62,000 bases of DNA, taken from Glandiceps talaboti. Its lineage: Eukaryota; Hemichordata; Enteropneusta; Spengelidae. The translations under genes were made by a program, and so were the position numbers. The stretch spans positions 11,293,931-11,355,930 of the forward strand of contig NC_135555.1 in the NCBI RefSeq assembly GCF_964340395.1. Direction: 5' to 3'. The first letter of the stretch is position 1, and each line of letters opens with the position of its first letter. Below the pieces are notes generated by a model, which saw only the letters and a list, made by a program, of their open reading frames with translations, was not told where the DNA came from and made no database searches. Shown in pieces: positions 1 through 22,296 of the stretch.

Positions 1-130
1 GTTTTACCTACATCTACCTGGACCTGTGTTTATGTGTTTGAAACTTTAATTTACTCGGATAATGCTCATACAATGATCACTCGCCTGGTATGATTGTATT
101 AATACCATCGTTTTAATTGCTTCAACATAG

Positions 131-318
131 GTTGATTACGTCCTCATCTGGAGGTAGAGCCCAAGCTGGATATACAGTGACTGGGGGGATGACCTATAGT
201 ACTAGTCATGGCACAGGCGCAAATGTCACCAGTCATAGGACCAAGTTAAACTCACTCTTAGCACAATACGATCAAAACATGACCCTTGTACGAAGTTCGA
301 CCGGGCCTCGTCTAACAG
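131..318 (+). CDS. Gene A, penultimate coding exon (tail domain)
   Basis: The acceptor AG is at 129-130 and the donor GTAAAG starts at 319. One base completes a split codon, then 62 codons follow, ending in phase 1. The translation is rich in G, S and T, as in paralogous exon 7 of genes B and C. Confidence 0.87.
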
Positions 319-559
319 GTAAAGTGTTTATTTCCTGTCTTCCCTTTTTCCAGCCACCATTGCACTCACTTGATTCGATAAAATTCAACGGACAACCCAG
401 AATACGGTATTATGTTGTTAATATTTCTTAAAAGTTGATTTTCTAATATATTTGTCGATTAATTGATTGATTATTTTGTCGGTTGATTGATTGATTGATA
501 GACTAACTGACTGACTGACTGACTGACTGACTGACTGACTGACTGACTGACTGACTGAC

Positions 560-608
<49 letters not shown>

Positions 609-1209
609 AGTTGGTTGGTTGGTTGGGTTGTGCATGGTTGGTTGGTTGGTTGGTTGGTTGGTTGACTAATTGATTGATTGATTGTTAATGTTGATCATAT
701 TACTAGATTTATTGATTGATTGTTTTGTCTCAGTATTGATGTATCGATTAACACTTTCAATATTTGGTTGGTTGATCGATTAATCGATTTATTAATTTGG
801 TAAGAACGTAGGTTTGTAAGTAACGTTGATTGATTGGTTATAAAAATGATGATTGAATGAATTACTTTTCGTTTTTATTTGTATTTATTTATTTATTTAT
901 TTATTTTATTTTATTTCGTTTATTTATTTATTTATTTATTTAGTTAGTTAGTTAGTTGGTTGGTTGGTTGGTTGGTTGGTTGGTTGGTTGGTTGGTTGGT
1001 TGGTTGGTTAGTTGGTTGGTTAGTTAGTTAGTTAGTTAGTTAGTTATTATTACCTAGACTTATTTACGCGTGCCATTTACTATTTCAATATTTGTATTTT
1101 GTATTCTCTAGTCTATCCGGGGAGGGATAAGCGTTCTTTGCCGCAGATAATGCCACGGGTTCCGAATCAAGTTACCAAGTGCATTGAACACCCATGCAAT
1201 AGACCATGA
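131..1209 (+). CDS. Intermediate filament gene A, 3' end only (last two coding exons)
   Basis: Two coding exons (131-318 and 1112-1209) encode the end of the rod and the tail of a cytoplasmic intermediate filament protein; the rest lies before the window. The first exon follows an AG acceptor, begins with the third base of a split codon and ends at a GTAAAG donor in phase 1, exactly as exon 7 of genes B and C. Its product (LITSSSGGRAQAGYTV...) matches the Gly/Ser-rich tail of gene B closely. The last exon shares VYxGRDKRSLP with gene B but then differs: about 10 bases are missing relative to B, so the frame shifts, the YRxxYG ending conserved in B and C is lost, and reading ends at TGA 1207-1209. 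IF proteins form coiled-coil dimers that assemble into 10-nm cytoskeletal filaments. Whether this copy is expressed cannot be told from here. Confidence 0.85.
319..1111 (+). repeat. Gene A last intron with tetranucleotide microsatellites
   Basis: This intron between the tail exons is filled from about 476 to 1046 by imperfect (GACT)n, (GATT)n, (GGTT)n, (TTTA)n and (GTTA)n runs. The same intron in gene B (20286-20710) and gene C (35334-35580) carries the same kinds of four-base array. Confidence 0.9.
1112..1209 (+). CDS. Gene A, last coding exon with shifted C-terminus
   Basis: The acceptor is TCTAG at 1107-1111. Reading in phase gives VYPGRDKRSLPQ and then a unique ending to TGA at 1207-1209. 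In the other frame, SSYQVH followed by a stop resembles the SSYRLRYGYQFK ending of gene B, so an indel has probably moved the frame. Confidence 0.75.
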
Positions 1210-4200
1210 TTTGTTGAGTTGAGTTGAGTTGAGTCACTGCTGGCTGAAACAACGCGGTATGCTAACCATGGAGAAGACATCTGAATGTCATACATGCATA
1301 CTATAGGGCATAGTGGTTGTGGTGGTGGAATGATATATTGCATATAACCATGGATATTTCTTAAATATAGTCTAAAAGATACTACGGAAATACAAGAATT
1401 TACAGAGTTTAGATATGTATTGATCTTTGTGTGATATATTTTATTAATTCATAAGGAAATGTGACAGTGGGAAGAAAGGGAGAGACATAGATTGTAGCTA
1501 TAAAGACACGTAACCAGGATGTATACTTTAGTATATTTACATTTAGAAAACATTTAGAATACACTGTATAATACGTCGCTGGGGGCGTCTTTGTTATCCC
1601 TTCCACTCTGCTCTGTCACGGTGGAAATGGGTGTTAGAAGCATCCACAACGGCTGATTTTTTAGGTAAAATATAAAGTCTGGAACCTTGATTTCGGGCTA
1701 AATTTCGTTTGAAATTTTGCCCAGATCTAGAGATTCTGTTCTCAAACATGAAGACAGAATAGACTTTCATGTAACAACTGCTCAAACTACTAAAAGTTAG
1801 GTGTATAATGAAATATGTAATTTCCGTTTGTGATTGGTGAATCTTGTCTGCCATCTATGCTTACGTGACAATCACAATCGTGACAATCACTGTCCTCGTT
1901 AATTCAGATGATCACGAGATGATCTGACGTAATCTGACGTAATTTAAAATCAGGTAATAATCTATGGCCCGTTTATAGACCAATGTTTTTAATAAAGTAA
2001 AATATTGAATTCCAATGTTTTATAGGCGAGAGATGATATGATAGAGAACAAAATTGTCTTGGTTTTTCTTTCTTTTTTATGTCTTGAGATATTCCTGTGC
2101 CAAACCTATTAAACAATTTGCTGTGGGAATAGATAGAGACATGACATTTTACTAAAACAATGCACAGACTTGATATTTTCGATTTAAAGCCGTTTACAAA
2201 TTTAAGATGAACTACCCTCTGAGAAAAGATGACACACACATATCAATATGATGATTAATGAGTAAGGGTGACTCAATTTTTTTTATGTTTCTCATTAATA
2301 CTTTTTCGTGGCAACTATGGGTCGGTCGGTCGGACGATTTCTTTTTTAAAAGAGGAAAAAAATAAATCCTCTTCTTCATGTTTCTTCAGCTGTCACACCT
2401 TTTCCTTCTCTCTATCTTCTTTTTTAATAATTGGATTCCTGGTAACAAGCTCTTTCCCAGATTCTCTACACAATTAGCATGTTCTCAGCCCGCCTTACTT
2501 GAATAACTTCTGTTATGAAAGAAATGCTCTGTTCGTGAACAAATTAAATGTCTTGTTTTTCGCCACCATGACTGTAGATGACGTCGACAGTCCAGACACT
2601 TGCTTATTCTTGCCAGAGAGGATGCTGTTCTGCGGGCGAAAATATAAATCTTTTTTTTTTTTTTTTGATGTTGGAGCTGAAAATTTGAGTCTGTCGAGGA
2701 ATGAAAAACAGACAAAAAACAGGGTCACCATAAAAAATCAAGAAAGAAAAGTATACCATGACAGGAAATGCCATCATTTTGTGGCAAAAAAAACATGATC
2801 AGAAAGTGTAACATCCAACGGGAAACTGTCATGAAATCTGAGATTAAATAATGAAGGTTAAATAATAAAACAGTAATACAAAGAAAAAAAAACATCTTTA
2901 TTGTAATGTATTTTTTTATTTCTATCTGGTGGTCAAATCAGCCAATATTTCATAACGACAAACTTAAAATTTGGTGGAAGGTCATATCGTGTAATATTTT
3001 CTGTTGCTCTTTACCATATTAAGTTGTACAATATTATATTCAGTTATTTTATAAGGACTGGTAAAACTGAATATGTAGTGTAGGTAACATTCCGCGCATC
3101 GTCGTAAACCACACTGCAGCCTCTTTTACGGTCCGTCCAAGCCGCTCACCGCTTAGAGGACAATGTTTCGTTGCTCCAACACTAATATGTGCTCTGGCTT
3201 GCGAGAAAGCATTCCGCGATATCAGATATAAATGAAACTCTTCATCTTGAACTACACTATATTACAGGGATACTAGTATTGCATGCAGACTTCAATGAAG
3301 AGTGGTGTTTTGTGACGATTCTACCCATGAAGAGAAGTTTTGAAGTCGACCGGCTTCTTTTCGATCCCCAAAAATCAAAAGTGGACCGACCGTAATTTGT
3401 ATAAATTCAAGCGTTTACAAAAAAAAACCTCGCCACGAAATCCATTATGAGTGAGCTCTGTTTTGTGTGTCTTGTCAGTCGACATCGTGGATCTTGATCA
3501 ACCCATGCAAGAAGGAGTTTGTGGTACGAGAAAGTTTGATGTTTGTGTCTATGTGCATCACCGTGACAGAGTCAGCCAGCCTCTGGTAAGGTCGACTTCA
3601 CTCGAGCTCAATTCCGATTGGTATATCAAAAAAGTATCGCAACAATATAAAGTTGAATATATTATGTTGTATTAGTGTACGACCAACCAGATGAGCAATA
3701 TTGGTTCCCCTGCACTGTCCGCCTGAATGAAGTGCGCGAGACGTCCTAATTCTCATTCCGCCAATGCGCCAAAATAATAACGTCCATAGCCCCTCGTACT
3801 TTCCTCCCCAAAATGTGTGAAACGACACGTCCTACGCATAGGGGCGTGTAATAGTTCATAGATTGTTGTTTTCCAGGTCTACAGACTAAATATAACAACC
3901 GTTCGACTATATATTCCTACCTTTAAGGAGAAACTACTAGTATAGAGATTGATACATTTGTAGCAGCAGGATTCGTGAGATATTGTCCTAGGAAAACGGC
4001 AATCTAAGCAATAATACGTGCCCCTGTGGTCCTACGTATACAATGCCATCACAGACAAGAAAGAAAGGATGATGAATGGACAAGATTACAGCTCAGACAG
4101 CTGTATAGAACAGTGAGCTTATAATTACGGCAGGTCAAAATGTCGCCTAATTCGAGTTACACCGTGAATATATTATGAGCCTAGTATTGGTGAGGTTGTC

Positions 4201-4588
4201 TGATCATGACCTGTACAATGTTGTAGTAAATTAGATTTATTTTGACGTGTCAACTTACAATTGTGTAAAGCCATTCTCACAAAGCAGAGCTTATTTTTCG
4301 CCTGTGACACAGCAGAAAAGCAAACCTCTTTAATTAACGGCGCTTGGTTGACAATGCCGCAAAAGAGGCTATTGTTTACGACGATGGTGTCGTCCCGATG
4401 GAGTTTTGTTTGAAAATTTGATGACAGGCGGTGAAAAGTTTGTTTAAAGGTCTTCGATACATTGACTCAACTATGTTCGGCGGCAACATTTCAGTGGCTT
4501 TGAATTGGCTTTAAGTGGTGGTTTTATTTACAACTAAACACGTCAAAGAGAAATATATATATCAACACTCAAACAAACAAACAAACGA

Positions 4589-4639
<51 letters not shown>

Positions 4640-4667
4640 TGATAGAGGTACTAAGATAACATTCACG

Positions 4668-4711
<44 letters not shown>

Positions 4712-6357
4712 CACACCACGTGTATACGCAACACAACAAACATCATTCACACATACATTTTGAGTTCCGTTAATCACACATTTCATTTGCCTTTTCGTTC
4801 CTTGTCCGTGGATCAATGGTCAAACCTTGTTTACGTGTAAAATAGTAAAACAGAAACATACTTTAAAAGTGCAACAGTCAAAGAATGAAGAGGTGACATT
4901 CTCGCAAACCAGAGCTGTTATTTCCGCTACACTACGAAATAAAAGTAGGGACCGGCTCGTTAAGAACGGTACCGTAACACGGTCGTGGTTTGCGACGATG
5001 AGAGGTGTACGTAGTCAACAGTTCTTGTAGTTGTTTACACGAAAAGTGAGGGTGATACACGTACAGCACACACAAATTGTTCCACAGTACTTCTTCATTT
5101 TATAGCCAGAGCTGCAGACATCATTTTTTTACTCTCTACTGTTTATCTTTTCTATTTTTTCACGTTATTCTATCTGTTACTTTATTAAACAGCGATGCCC
5201 TCTTTGCTTCAACACGGGCACTGTGTTTATTTAGTAGTCAGTAGTAGTGAATTAGTAATTATTGCTCACTGGAGCTCGGGGGCTTGGGCAAACCCTTTGT
5301 TATGATAAATATTCACCCACAAATTGTGTGACTAATTTCTTCTCGCCTTGTTGGTAGGTCACGGTGGTTTTGGCCTGGGGTCTGAGGACCTTCTTGCTTT
5401 TCATCTTCAGATAAATTTGCTGATCTTGCTTACTATGGGTTTTATTCAAGTTCAAGTATGAATCGATTTACATTCACACCTAAACCTATCAACACTTACA
5501 TGCAAACGTTTCCGTTTCTCCAAGTATAAGCTACAGACAAGACATCGACGAACCATTCAATTGTTGGGTTATATACTTCATGTCCGACTTGGAAGACTGA
5601 AATTTCTACTATACCTGAAACACGCATGCATACGCAAGGTACAGTTCTGGGTTGTGACTCAATACATGTTGTGATTGTAATGATAATTAGTGATCCATGA
5701 ACATTACACGAGCTTACAAGGACTTCACCAACACGTGGAAGTTCGAACTTGGTCGAGTCGGTTAGGATTTCAGAAGCAACCTACTTTTGCATTTTTACGA
5801 ACTGATGCGCGCAATATCTATATAAGGAGTGTGAACGTAATGTCCCTTGTTCTCAGGCTAATAAGCTAAGGGACGATCATCGCGCAATGGCGCTCAAGCT
5901 CATCAAACGAACATTGTTCATTTAGGTCAAACGCCCCTCCCCCTCCCCCTAAACCGTCGCCGGAACGCTCACAAGTGCGACGTCAAACCTGTATATATGG
6001 TGAAAACTGTAGCGGTCACACCACTGTGATCGATGTAATGTAAAAACATGATTGTTAACACATACTACCAGAAACCCAGCACCATATCTCACACTAGAAG
6101 TAATTTTTAATAAACTTATCAACATCTCAGTAGTAAATACAAAGGCTGCAGGTATCAGTGAAGGAGTCGAAGTCAAGTTCCGTTGAAAGTTGGTTAGAAG
6201 TGCGAATAGGAAGTTCAACAATCGCACTGATGCCAGCCCCCCCGTCCCCACCCTCTAAACCTCAGACTACTAAAAAGATAGTGGTCTGGGTCTAAACGAA
6301 CGAAGTCCGCATATTGAAACTATACAAGTATACAACGATGTATCCTGATGGACTCGC
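1210..6357. other. 3' flank of gene A and intergenic sequence, no gene seen
   Basis: Blocks from 1240 to about 2960 are paralogous to the flank of gene B (21060-22930), in the same order, so the tandem duplication included this flank. The block at 2264-2739 is absent from the B flank. No conserved protein is visible. A (CAGA)n run lies near 4597-4640 and an (AT)n run near 4672-4706. A TATA-like TATATAAGG occurs near 5818, but nothing around it supports a promoter. Confidence 0.6.
2264..2739. mobile_element. Probable insertion of about 475 bp, present beside gene A and absent beside gene B
   Basis: The paralogous flank of gene B passes straight from the block ending ATTAATGTGTAA (near 22681) to AAATCAAGAAAGAAA (near 22695). 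Beside gene A the same two blocks are separated by about 475 bp. Its ends look like imperfect inverted repeats (GGGTGACTC on the left, GTCACC near the right end). No protein domain is seen. A deletion beside B is the alternative. Confidence 0.4.
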
Positions 6358-6363
6358 TGCCGT

Positions 6364-6402
<39 letters not shown>

Positions 6403-6770
6403 TTTTGTTTTTTTGAGCGACAACAGTTACTATCCAAGCCGCTTCAAGTTAATATAATTCAGACCATAAACGGATTATTTCATCTGGTGATAAAGTGCAA
6501 GTGAAACTGGTCTTGCTGCGCTGTTTGTTGTTTTGGTGACAATAGTTACCAATCAAGCCACTTCGAAGTCAATTCACGCTACCTTAGATGACTCATCGAC
6601 GGTGTTTGTTGTTGTTTTGGGTGACAACAGTTACCAATCAAATCGAAGTCAGTTCACCGCTAACTGACATGACTCATCTTGTAACAGTGCAAGGAAAGGT
6701 CGACTTGGTGTTTGGTTGTTGTTTTGAGTGTGACCATAGTTACTATATATAGGCCGGTTGAAAATCAAAT
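6358..6770. repeat. Diverged tandem repeat, four units of about 80-130 bp
   Basis: Each unit starts with a (TGT)n-rich block followed by GTGACAACAGTTACCAATCAA or a close variant. Units begin near 6360, 6520, 6599 and 6707. The first contains a longer (GTT)n run. Confidence 0.65.
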
Positions 6771-6780
6771 GGTTGAGTGA

Positions 6781-7553
6781 AAAGGGCCCCCAAGTAACAA
6801 TATGTTGTAACTTATTTTACAAAAAAATGTAGGACGTTGTCCTCGTCACGCCATAATTCAACTTTGTCACCATTCACCACATCCCATGGCAAGATTTCGA
6901 CGTACCAGTAAAAAGTATGGGGACAAAACCAACTGGATTCTAATCTCAATGTTCGTGACACTCGCTTTGCAGCGTTGACATAATTAATTGTGAATGATCC
7001 AAAATCAATCATCATCCTACGGTAGTCTGTAAGGTACGCCGTAACGGGGCGCCCTCACACATCGACCAACCCCTTAACCCCTCAACCCCTATGTGAGAGG
7101 AGGCCGGTTGGGGGGCGGCGGAACGTCACAACGTATCTTACAGTCTACATCTACGGCGACTCATCAGACGTAATGAAGTGCTTATAGGTTAAGTTCGACT
7201 CTGACGAGACTTGGTCAAATTTATCAAATATCAAATTACACTTCTTATGACTATTATAGTAAAAGAGGGCATAGATGCATAGATGGCCAACCCGTTAGAT
7301 TTTGTGTGGATTTTGCAGGTTTCATGAAATTTTCGTGCCCTTTACTTTTTCAAATGATCACATTGTAACTGTCGGGTTGATGGGAGGAACGAGCAATTTA
7401 CCGCGAACTCAGCGGGGCCTTGAGCGTCTTAGGAACGGGTTCAAGGGGTTGAGGGAGGGAGGGGGCGACTTTTCTCATCATATGTACGTCCTCATTCCGA
7501 CTCACAAGCAAATCTCACAAAAGTAATATATCGTTCGAGTATTATATATATAT
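6781..7553. other. Intergenic, no feature seen
   Basis: There are no conserved reading frames. A GC-richer patch near 7045-7135 contains GCGCCCTCAC and resembles a patch at 18180-18245 (gene B intron 4), so it is probably part of an old interspersed repeat. Confidence 0.4.
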
Positions 7554-7800
7554 AAAGTGATAACATGGTGTTATTTAAAAGTCCCCAAGAACAGATATAC
7601 AGAATTAACCTTTGAATTACTATTCATTTGATGTTCATTCATATTCATAAGCTTCGAAAAGGGGGGGGGGGACACAAATCAAATAAAAGACAAGTTGGGG
7701 GCGCTCTGGACCATATAGTGCTCTATTGGTGTCGTCAATGACAACAAACAAACAAACAAACAAACAGATACTGCTATATATGATGTATAACTTATAAGGC
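7554..7800. repeat. First, diverged copy of the AAAGTGATAACATGG module
   Basis: The sequence AAAGTGATAACATGGTGTTA and the next 230 bp recur at 9247 and 10891. In all three places the module directly follows an (AT)n run. This copy differs by scattered substitutions and a longer poly-G, and stops matching near 7792. Confidence 0.75.
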
Positions 7801-7909
7801 AGTGTTGCCCACTGTGACTGCTGCAAACAAATAAACAAACAGCGTTATCTAAGTATATATGTTACATATTCCGGATATATGTGATAAACTTGGACAGTGT
7901 GCAACTTAA

Positions 7910-8042
7910 AAAGCCTGCCTTCTGTGAAGTGACGAGTTGATGTCCATTTTGGTTACTTCTTCAAGACTGTGCCAATTTCAGCTGGAATTAGCTGCTTCAA
8001 GTTTTTTTGAAAGTTCAGAAAAATACTAAGTGACTGCACTTG
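7910..8042 (+). promoter_or_regulatory. Candidate 5' noncoding exon of gene B, or of the decayed exon copy
   Basis: The stretch from AAGTGACGAGTTGATG to ACTTG, followed by GTAAGTG at 8043, is paralogous to 24755-24877 upstream of gene C, which ends at a GTGAGTG donor. A conserved block ending at a conserved splice donor fits an untranslated first exon. Coding exon 1 of B and C begins a few bases after an apparent acceptor (TTGTAG then ATACAAG and ATG). CTTATAAGG near 7788 could be a TATA element. No transcript evidence is available. Confidence 0.4.
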
Positions 8043-8453
8043 GTAAGTGTCATACTTTTCAGTGTGTTTGCGTCTACACTCTAAACATGTTGATGCTTAT
8101 AGGACGCGTCGCATGTGTTCACTTTGGTCTAGTTTCCAGAAACATGCATTCTGTGTACTTCTGCTGTGAACACATACACTGCATTCAAAAAAAGTGTTAC
8201 AATTAAGTGTTCTAGTATGTGTTCAGTTTTACAATACAATAGAAATATAGGAATTATCAAACAATTTTTTTCCTGTCCGGGAAAAAAATACCAACTCATT
8301 TACTACATTCTGTACGTTTATTTAAGGCATAATAAGATAACTGTGTGATTCCGATTACGCTCAACTTTAAAACAGATGGGGTAGGTAGATTTTTTTATAG
8401 TGGATTTCCAAGAAGAGAGCCGTAGTCATCTGATGAGATATCAAGTGTTCATA

Positions 8454-8587
8454 ATGAGCGGATACGGGTACCACGTTCAACAGTATTCGATGTCTCGAAC
8501 ACAAGAGAAGAGTGAACTTCAGCAGCTTAATGACAACGGTAACCTTAAAAAGGTTGAACTCGCCAAAAACAAAAAGACGCGAACCAG
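8454..8587 (+). pseudogene. Decayed orphan copy of IF coding exon 1
   Basis: The translation from ATG 8454 begins [20 protein letters not shown], nearly the head and start of coil 1A of gene B. The helix-start region LNDRFRDYLKK has become LNDNGNLKK by a net 6-bp loss, and the end has gained 5 bp. The exon is therefore 134 nt instead of 135 and no longer ends in phase 0. No matching exon 2 follows: the sequence runs into (AT)n after about 25 bp. It is best read as a leftover of another IF gene duplication. Confidence 0.8.
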
Positions 8588-8611
8588 GTGTAGAATTCAT
8601 ATTATCGAATC

Positions 8612-8723
<112 letters not shown>

Positions 8724-8734
8724 AGGGTAGAAGA

Positions 8735-8969
<235 letters not shown>

Positions 8970-9026
8970 CTCGGTGAGTATCAATCTGCTAAGACAGTGC
9001 TCTATACCGCAGTGGCAGAGCGCAAT

Positions 9027-9164
9027 AGTTCTGGTAGTACTGGAACTCTTTCTTGGTTGTAACTCGGAGTTTCACGCATTGCGCGATCATCAGACAATTG
9101 TGTGATCATCGCGCAATGCGTGAAACTCCGAGTTACAACCAAGAAAGAGTTCCAGTACTACCAA

Positions 9165-9168
<4 letters not shown>
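9027..9168. mobile_element. Fold-back element, near-perfect 142-bp hairpin
   Basis: The left arm begins AGTTCTGGTAGTACTGGAAC and the right arm is its reverse complement, ending GTTCCAGTACTACCAAAACT. The arms are over 60 bp long with a single obvious mismatch and meet around GATCATCAGACAATTGTGTG. The element is immediately followed by an (AT)n array. No target-site duplication can be defined. Confidence 0.85.

Positions 9169-9246
<78 letters not shown>
9169..9246. repeat. (AT)n microsatellite
   Basis: Pure AT dinucleotides join the hairpin element to the first 1.5 kb repeat unit. Confidence 0.98.
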
Positions 9247-12372
<3,126 letters not shown>

Positions 12373-12796
12373 AAACTGAGTAATGATTTAAGGATGGCTG
12401 ATAATCTAGTGTCTTTTAAACGTAAAATAAAGCAAGGCAATGTCTGTCAACCCATGTTTTACTTGTAATTTAGTGTTGTTGGAGGACTTAATACTCTTTC
12501 ACATTGTGATTTCCATCATTTTATTTTTCAGCTCTAAGTTTTAGTGTTGACTGTGTCTTTTGAGTCTTTGTTGTTGGTTTGTTTTGTTTGGTATATAAGT
12601 TATTATTGTGATGTGTATTTTATCTTACTGACGGTTTTACTGTAGTTTTTATTTATATTTTACATCTAGGATGTATTAGCACGTCTGTGCTACTTTTTAA
12701 ACCGAGTATAAATAAAATAATAATAATAAAAAGTATTCAAATTACCCATGAAAGTAAAAGCTATGTCAACAAACTTCATAGGACACGTGCGCAGTT

Positions 12797-13040
12797 ACAC
12801 ACACACACACACACACACACATACATACAGACAGACAGACAGACAGACAGACACAGACAGACAGACAGACAGACACAGACAGACAGACATACATACATAC
12901 ATACATACATACATACATACATACATACATACATACATACATACATACATACATACATACGCACACACACGGACATACATACATACATACATACATACAT
13001 ACATACATACTACATAAATAAATACATACATACATAAACT
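12797..13040. repeat. Compound microsatellite (CA)n (CAGA)n (CATA)n
   Basis: Successive runs lie upstream of gene B. The rest of 12733-13706 contains nothing recognisable apart from the short pre-ATG segment of gene B. Confidence 0.97.
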
Positions 13041-13706
13041 TTCATATAATACATGTATATAGTAATCAATTTATCTGCAAAGCTAACACTTTATTTCCTT
13101 TTTACTGGGACTTCAATCTTTTTGACATGATGGTTTGCTGTCCTTGCACTTGCAACCACATTTGCTGTCACGGTAGTAATTAATATTGCTGAAATTTAAT
13201 TTGAAATGGATGTGTGAATTCATGTCTTACTGTTTATTATGTAATTCACACAATGAAATGTGTCATTATCATTTCATAACATTTTGATTAATAATTAAAA
13301 TGATTTCAATGTTAGTATATGTGTGGTGCGAATAACACAGAGACCATATTGAAAACAATGGAAAACATAACTACCTGATGAACTAGACACTCACACATGA
13401 AAAAATAAAATAAAAATTCTACCTACTCCATCTATTCTAAAAGAGAGCGTAATCGGAACCACACAATTTCTTTTTTTTTTAGGCCTAAGGATCATTTGGT
13501 CATCACCTTTTTTTTCTTTATTGATGCATTTCCGAGTCTCTCTTGATAGAGAAATGTGGATTTTCTTGACAGAGAATAAGTTGAACAAAATAACCGCACA
13601 TGTTTAGAATATTTATTTCCGAGGCGTTTTCTATGTTAAACTCAAACTTTTCATACTTTTTTCCCCATTTTCACTTGACTAAATCCCGACTGTTTGTAGA
13701 TACAAG

Positions 13707-21025
<7,319 letters not shown>

Positions 21026-21861
21026 ACATTCAGACAAGACACCGTGATTTGTTGACTGTCGGCTGAAACAACGCGGTATTCTAGCCATGGAGAAGACATC
21101 TCAATGTCTACATACTATAAGACGTGATATGGTTGTTGTTGTGGTGGTGGTATGATATATTGTACAACCGCGGTACCATGGATATTTCTTAAATATAATC
21201 TAAAAGATAGTACGAAAGTACAATAATATACATTGCGTTGATATTACAGTATTAATTTTTTATTTGTGTGATATATTTGATTAATTCATAAGAAATGTTG
21301 GCAGTGGGAAGAAATGGGGAAGGATACACAGTAGTTATTAAAGACACATAAGCTGGATGTATACTTAGCATATCTACATTTATAATACACTGTAGAATAC
21401 GTCGCTGGGGGCGTCCTTGTTATCCCCTTCCACTCTGTAACGGTGCGAGAGGAAATGGGTGATAAGAGCGCCCACAGCGGCTGATCTTACAGTGTATATT
21501 TAGACATTGCTAAATGAAACTAATTAACTAATTGTTGTTTTCGAAATGTTTTAATGCAATTTACAGGTAAAAGATCACTCCAAGACCTAGAACCTTGACT
21601 TCGGCCAATCTTCATTTAAATTTTTTCCTAGCGAGTCTCTTTTTAAAACGTTAAATCATGTTACGATTAGACATAACAACGCGTACGGCCCAACCACAGA
21701 CAAGTAACATTAATTGTTTGTGGCTCAACTAACACAAGTCCGGTCCATAATGAAATCTTTCCGTCTTTGATTGACTGTTTCTGTCTACTATCTGTATATG
21801 ATTGTTTACCTGGCAATCGCAATCGCTCCGATCCCGGCCACAAGCACTCTCCTCGTAGATT
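21026..21861. other. 3' flank of gene B, paralogous to the flank of gene A
   Basis: Blocks such as GCTGAAACAACGCGGTAT and CGTCGCTGGGGGCGTC also occur at 1240-1600. No gene is seen. No clear AATAAA lies close to the stop codon. Confidence 0.6.
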
Positions 21862-22296
21862 CACAGGGGCTTGAAATTGGCCATACTTGTTTTTGTTTAT
21901 TCTTACGTTTTTTTTTCGTAACAAAAATCAGTTTTTATTTGTTTACTTTTTTCCTCTTTTAAAACAAGAGAAGTCTCTTTCGAGGACGGGTCACCGGTTG
22001 AGGGCGCTCAGTAGAGCTAACTCATTTGATAAATAAGGTCGTCAGTCATCGTATCATGTATAGTAAAGGTGGTTTATTAAAAACAACAAAAGAACAAGTT
22101 AAAATTGATTTAGAAAGAAACACACACCAGATTTTAAAATCATCACTTTATTACATTGTAGCTTGTAGGGAAATGATGTTTTCAAAGAGCAAAAAAAATA
22201 AACAAATAGAAACAAATTTTTGTAAAGTCGGAAAGAACTAACGATAAATAAGAACAACTATTTGTAAACAAATATGACCAATTTCAAGCCCCTGTG
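21862..22296. mobile_element. MITE-like DNA element, hAT-like, about 435 bp
   Basis: The left end CACAGGGGCTTGAAATTGG is matched by an inverted right end CCAATTTCAAGCCCCTGTG; the inverted similarity runs about 45 bp. The flanks GTAGATT (left) and GTTGATT (right) form a 7-8 bp target-site duplication with one mismatch. The paralogous site beside gene A (near 1898-1906, CCTCGTTAATTCAGATGATC) is empty, which supports insertion. A CAGGGG terminus with a duplication of about 8 bp fits non-autonomous hAT elements. No protein is encoded. Confidence 0.75.

Noticed and set aside
5817-5900. TATATAAGG as a core promoter
   Set aside because: There is no downstream exon or paralogous conservation; AT-rich sequence produces such words often.
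12797-13040. CRISPR-like regularity in repeat arrays
   Set aside because: These are uninterrupted microsatellites with no repeat-spacer alternation, in a eukaryotic genome.
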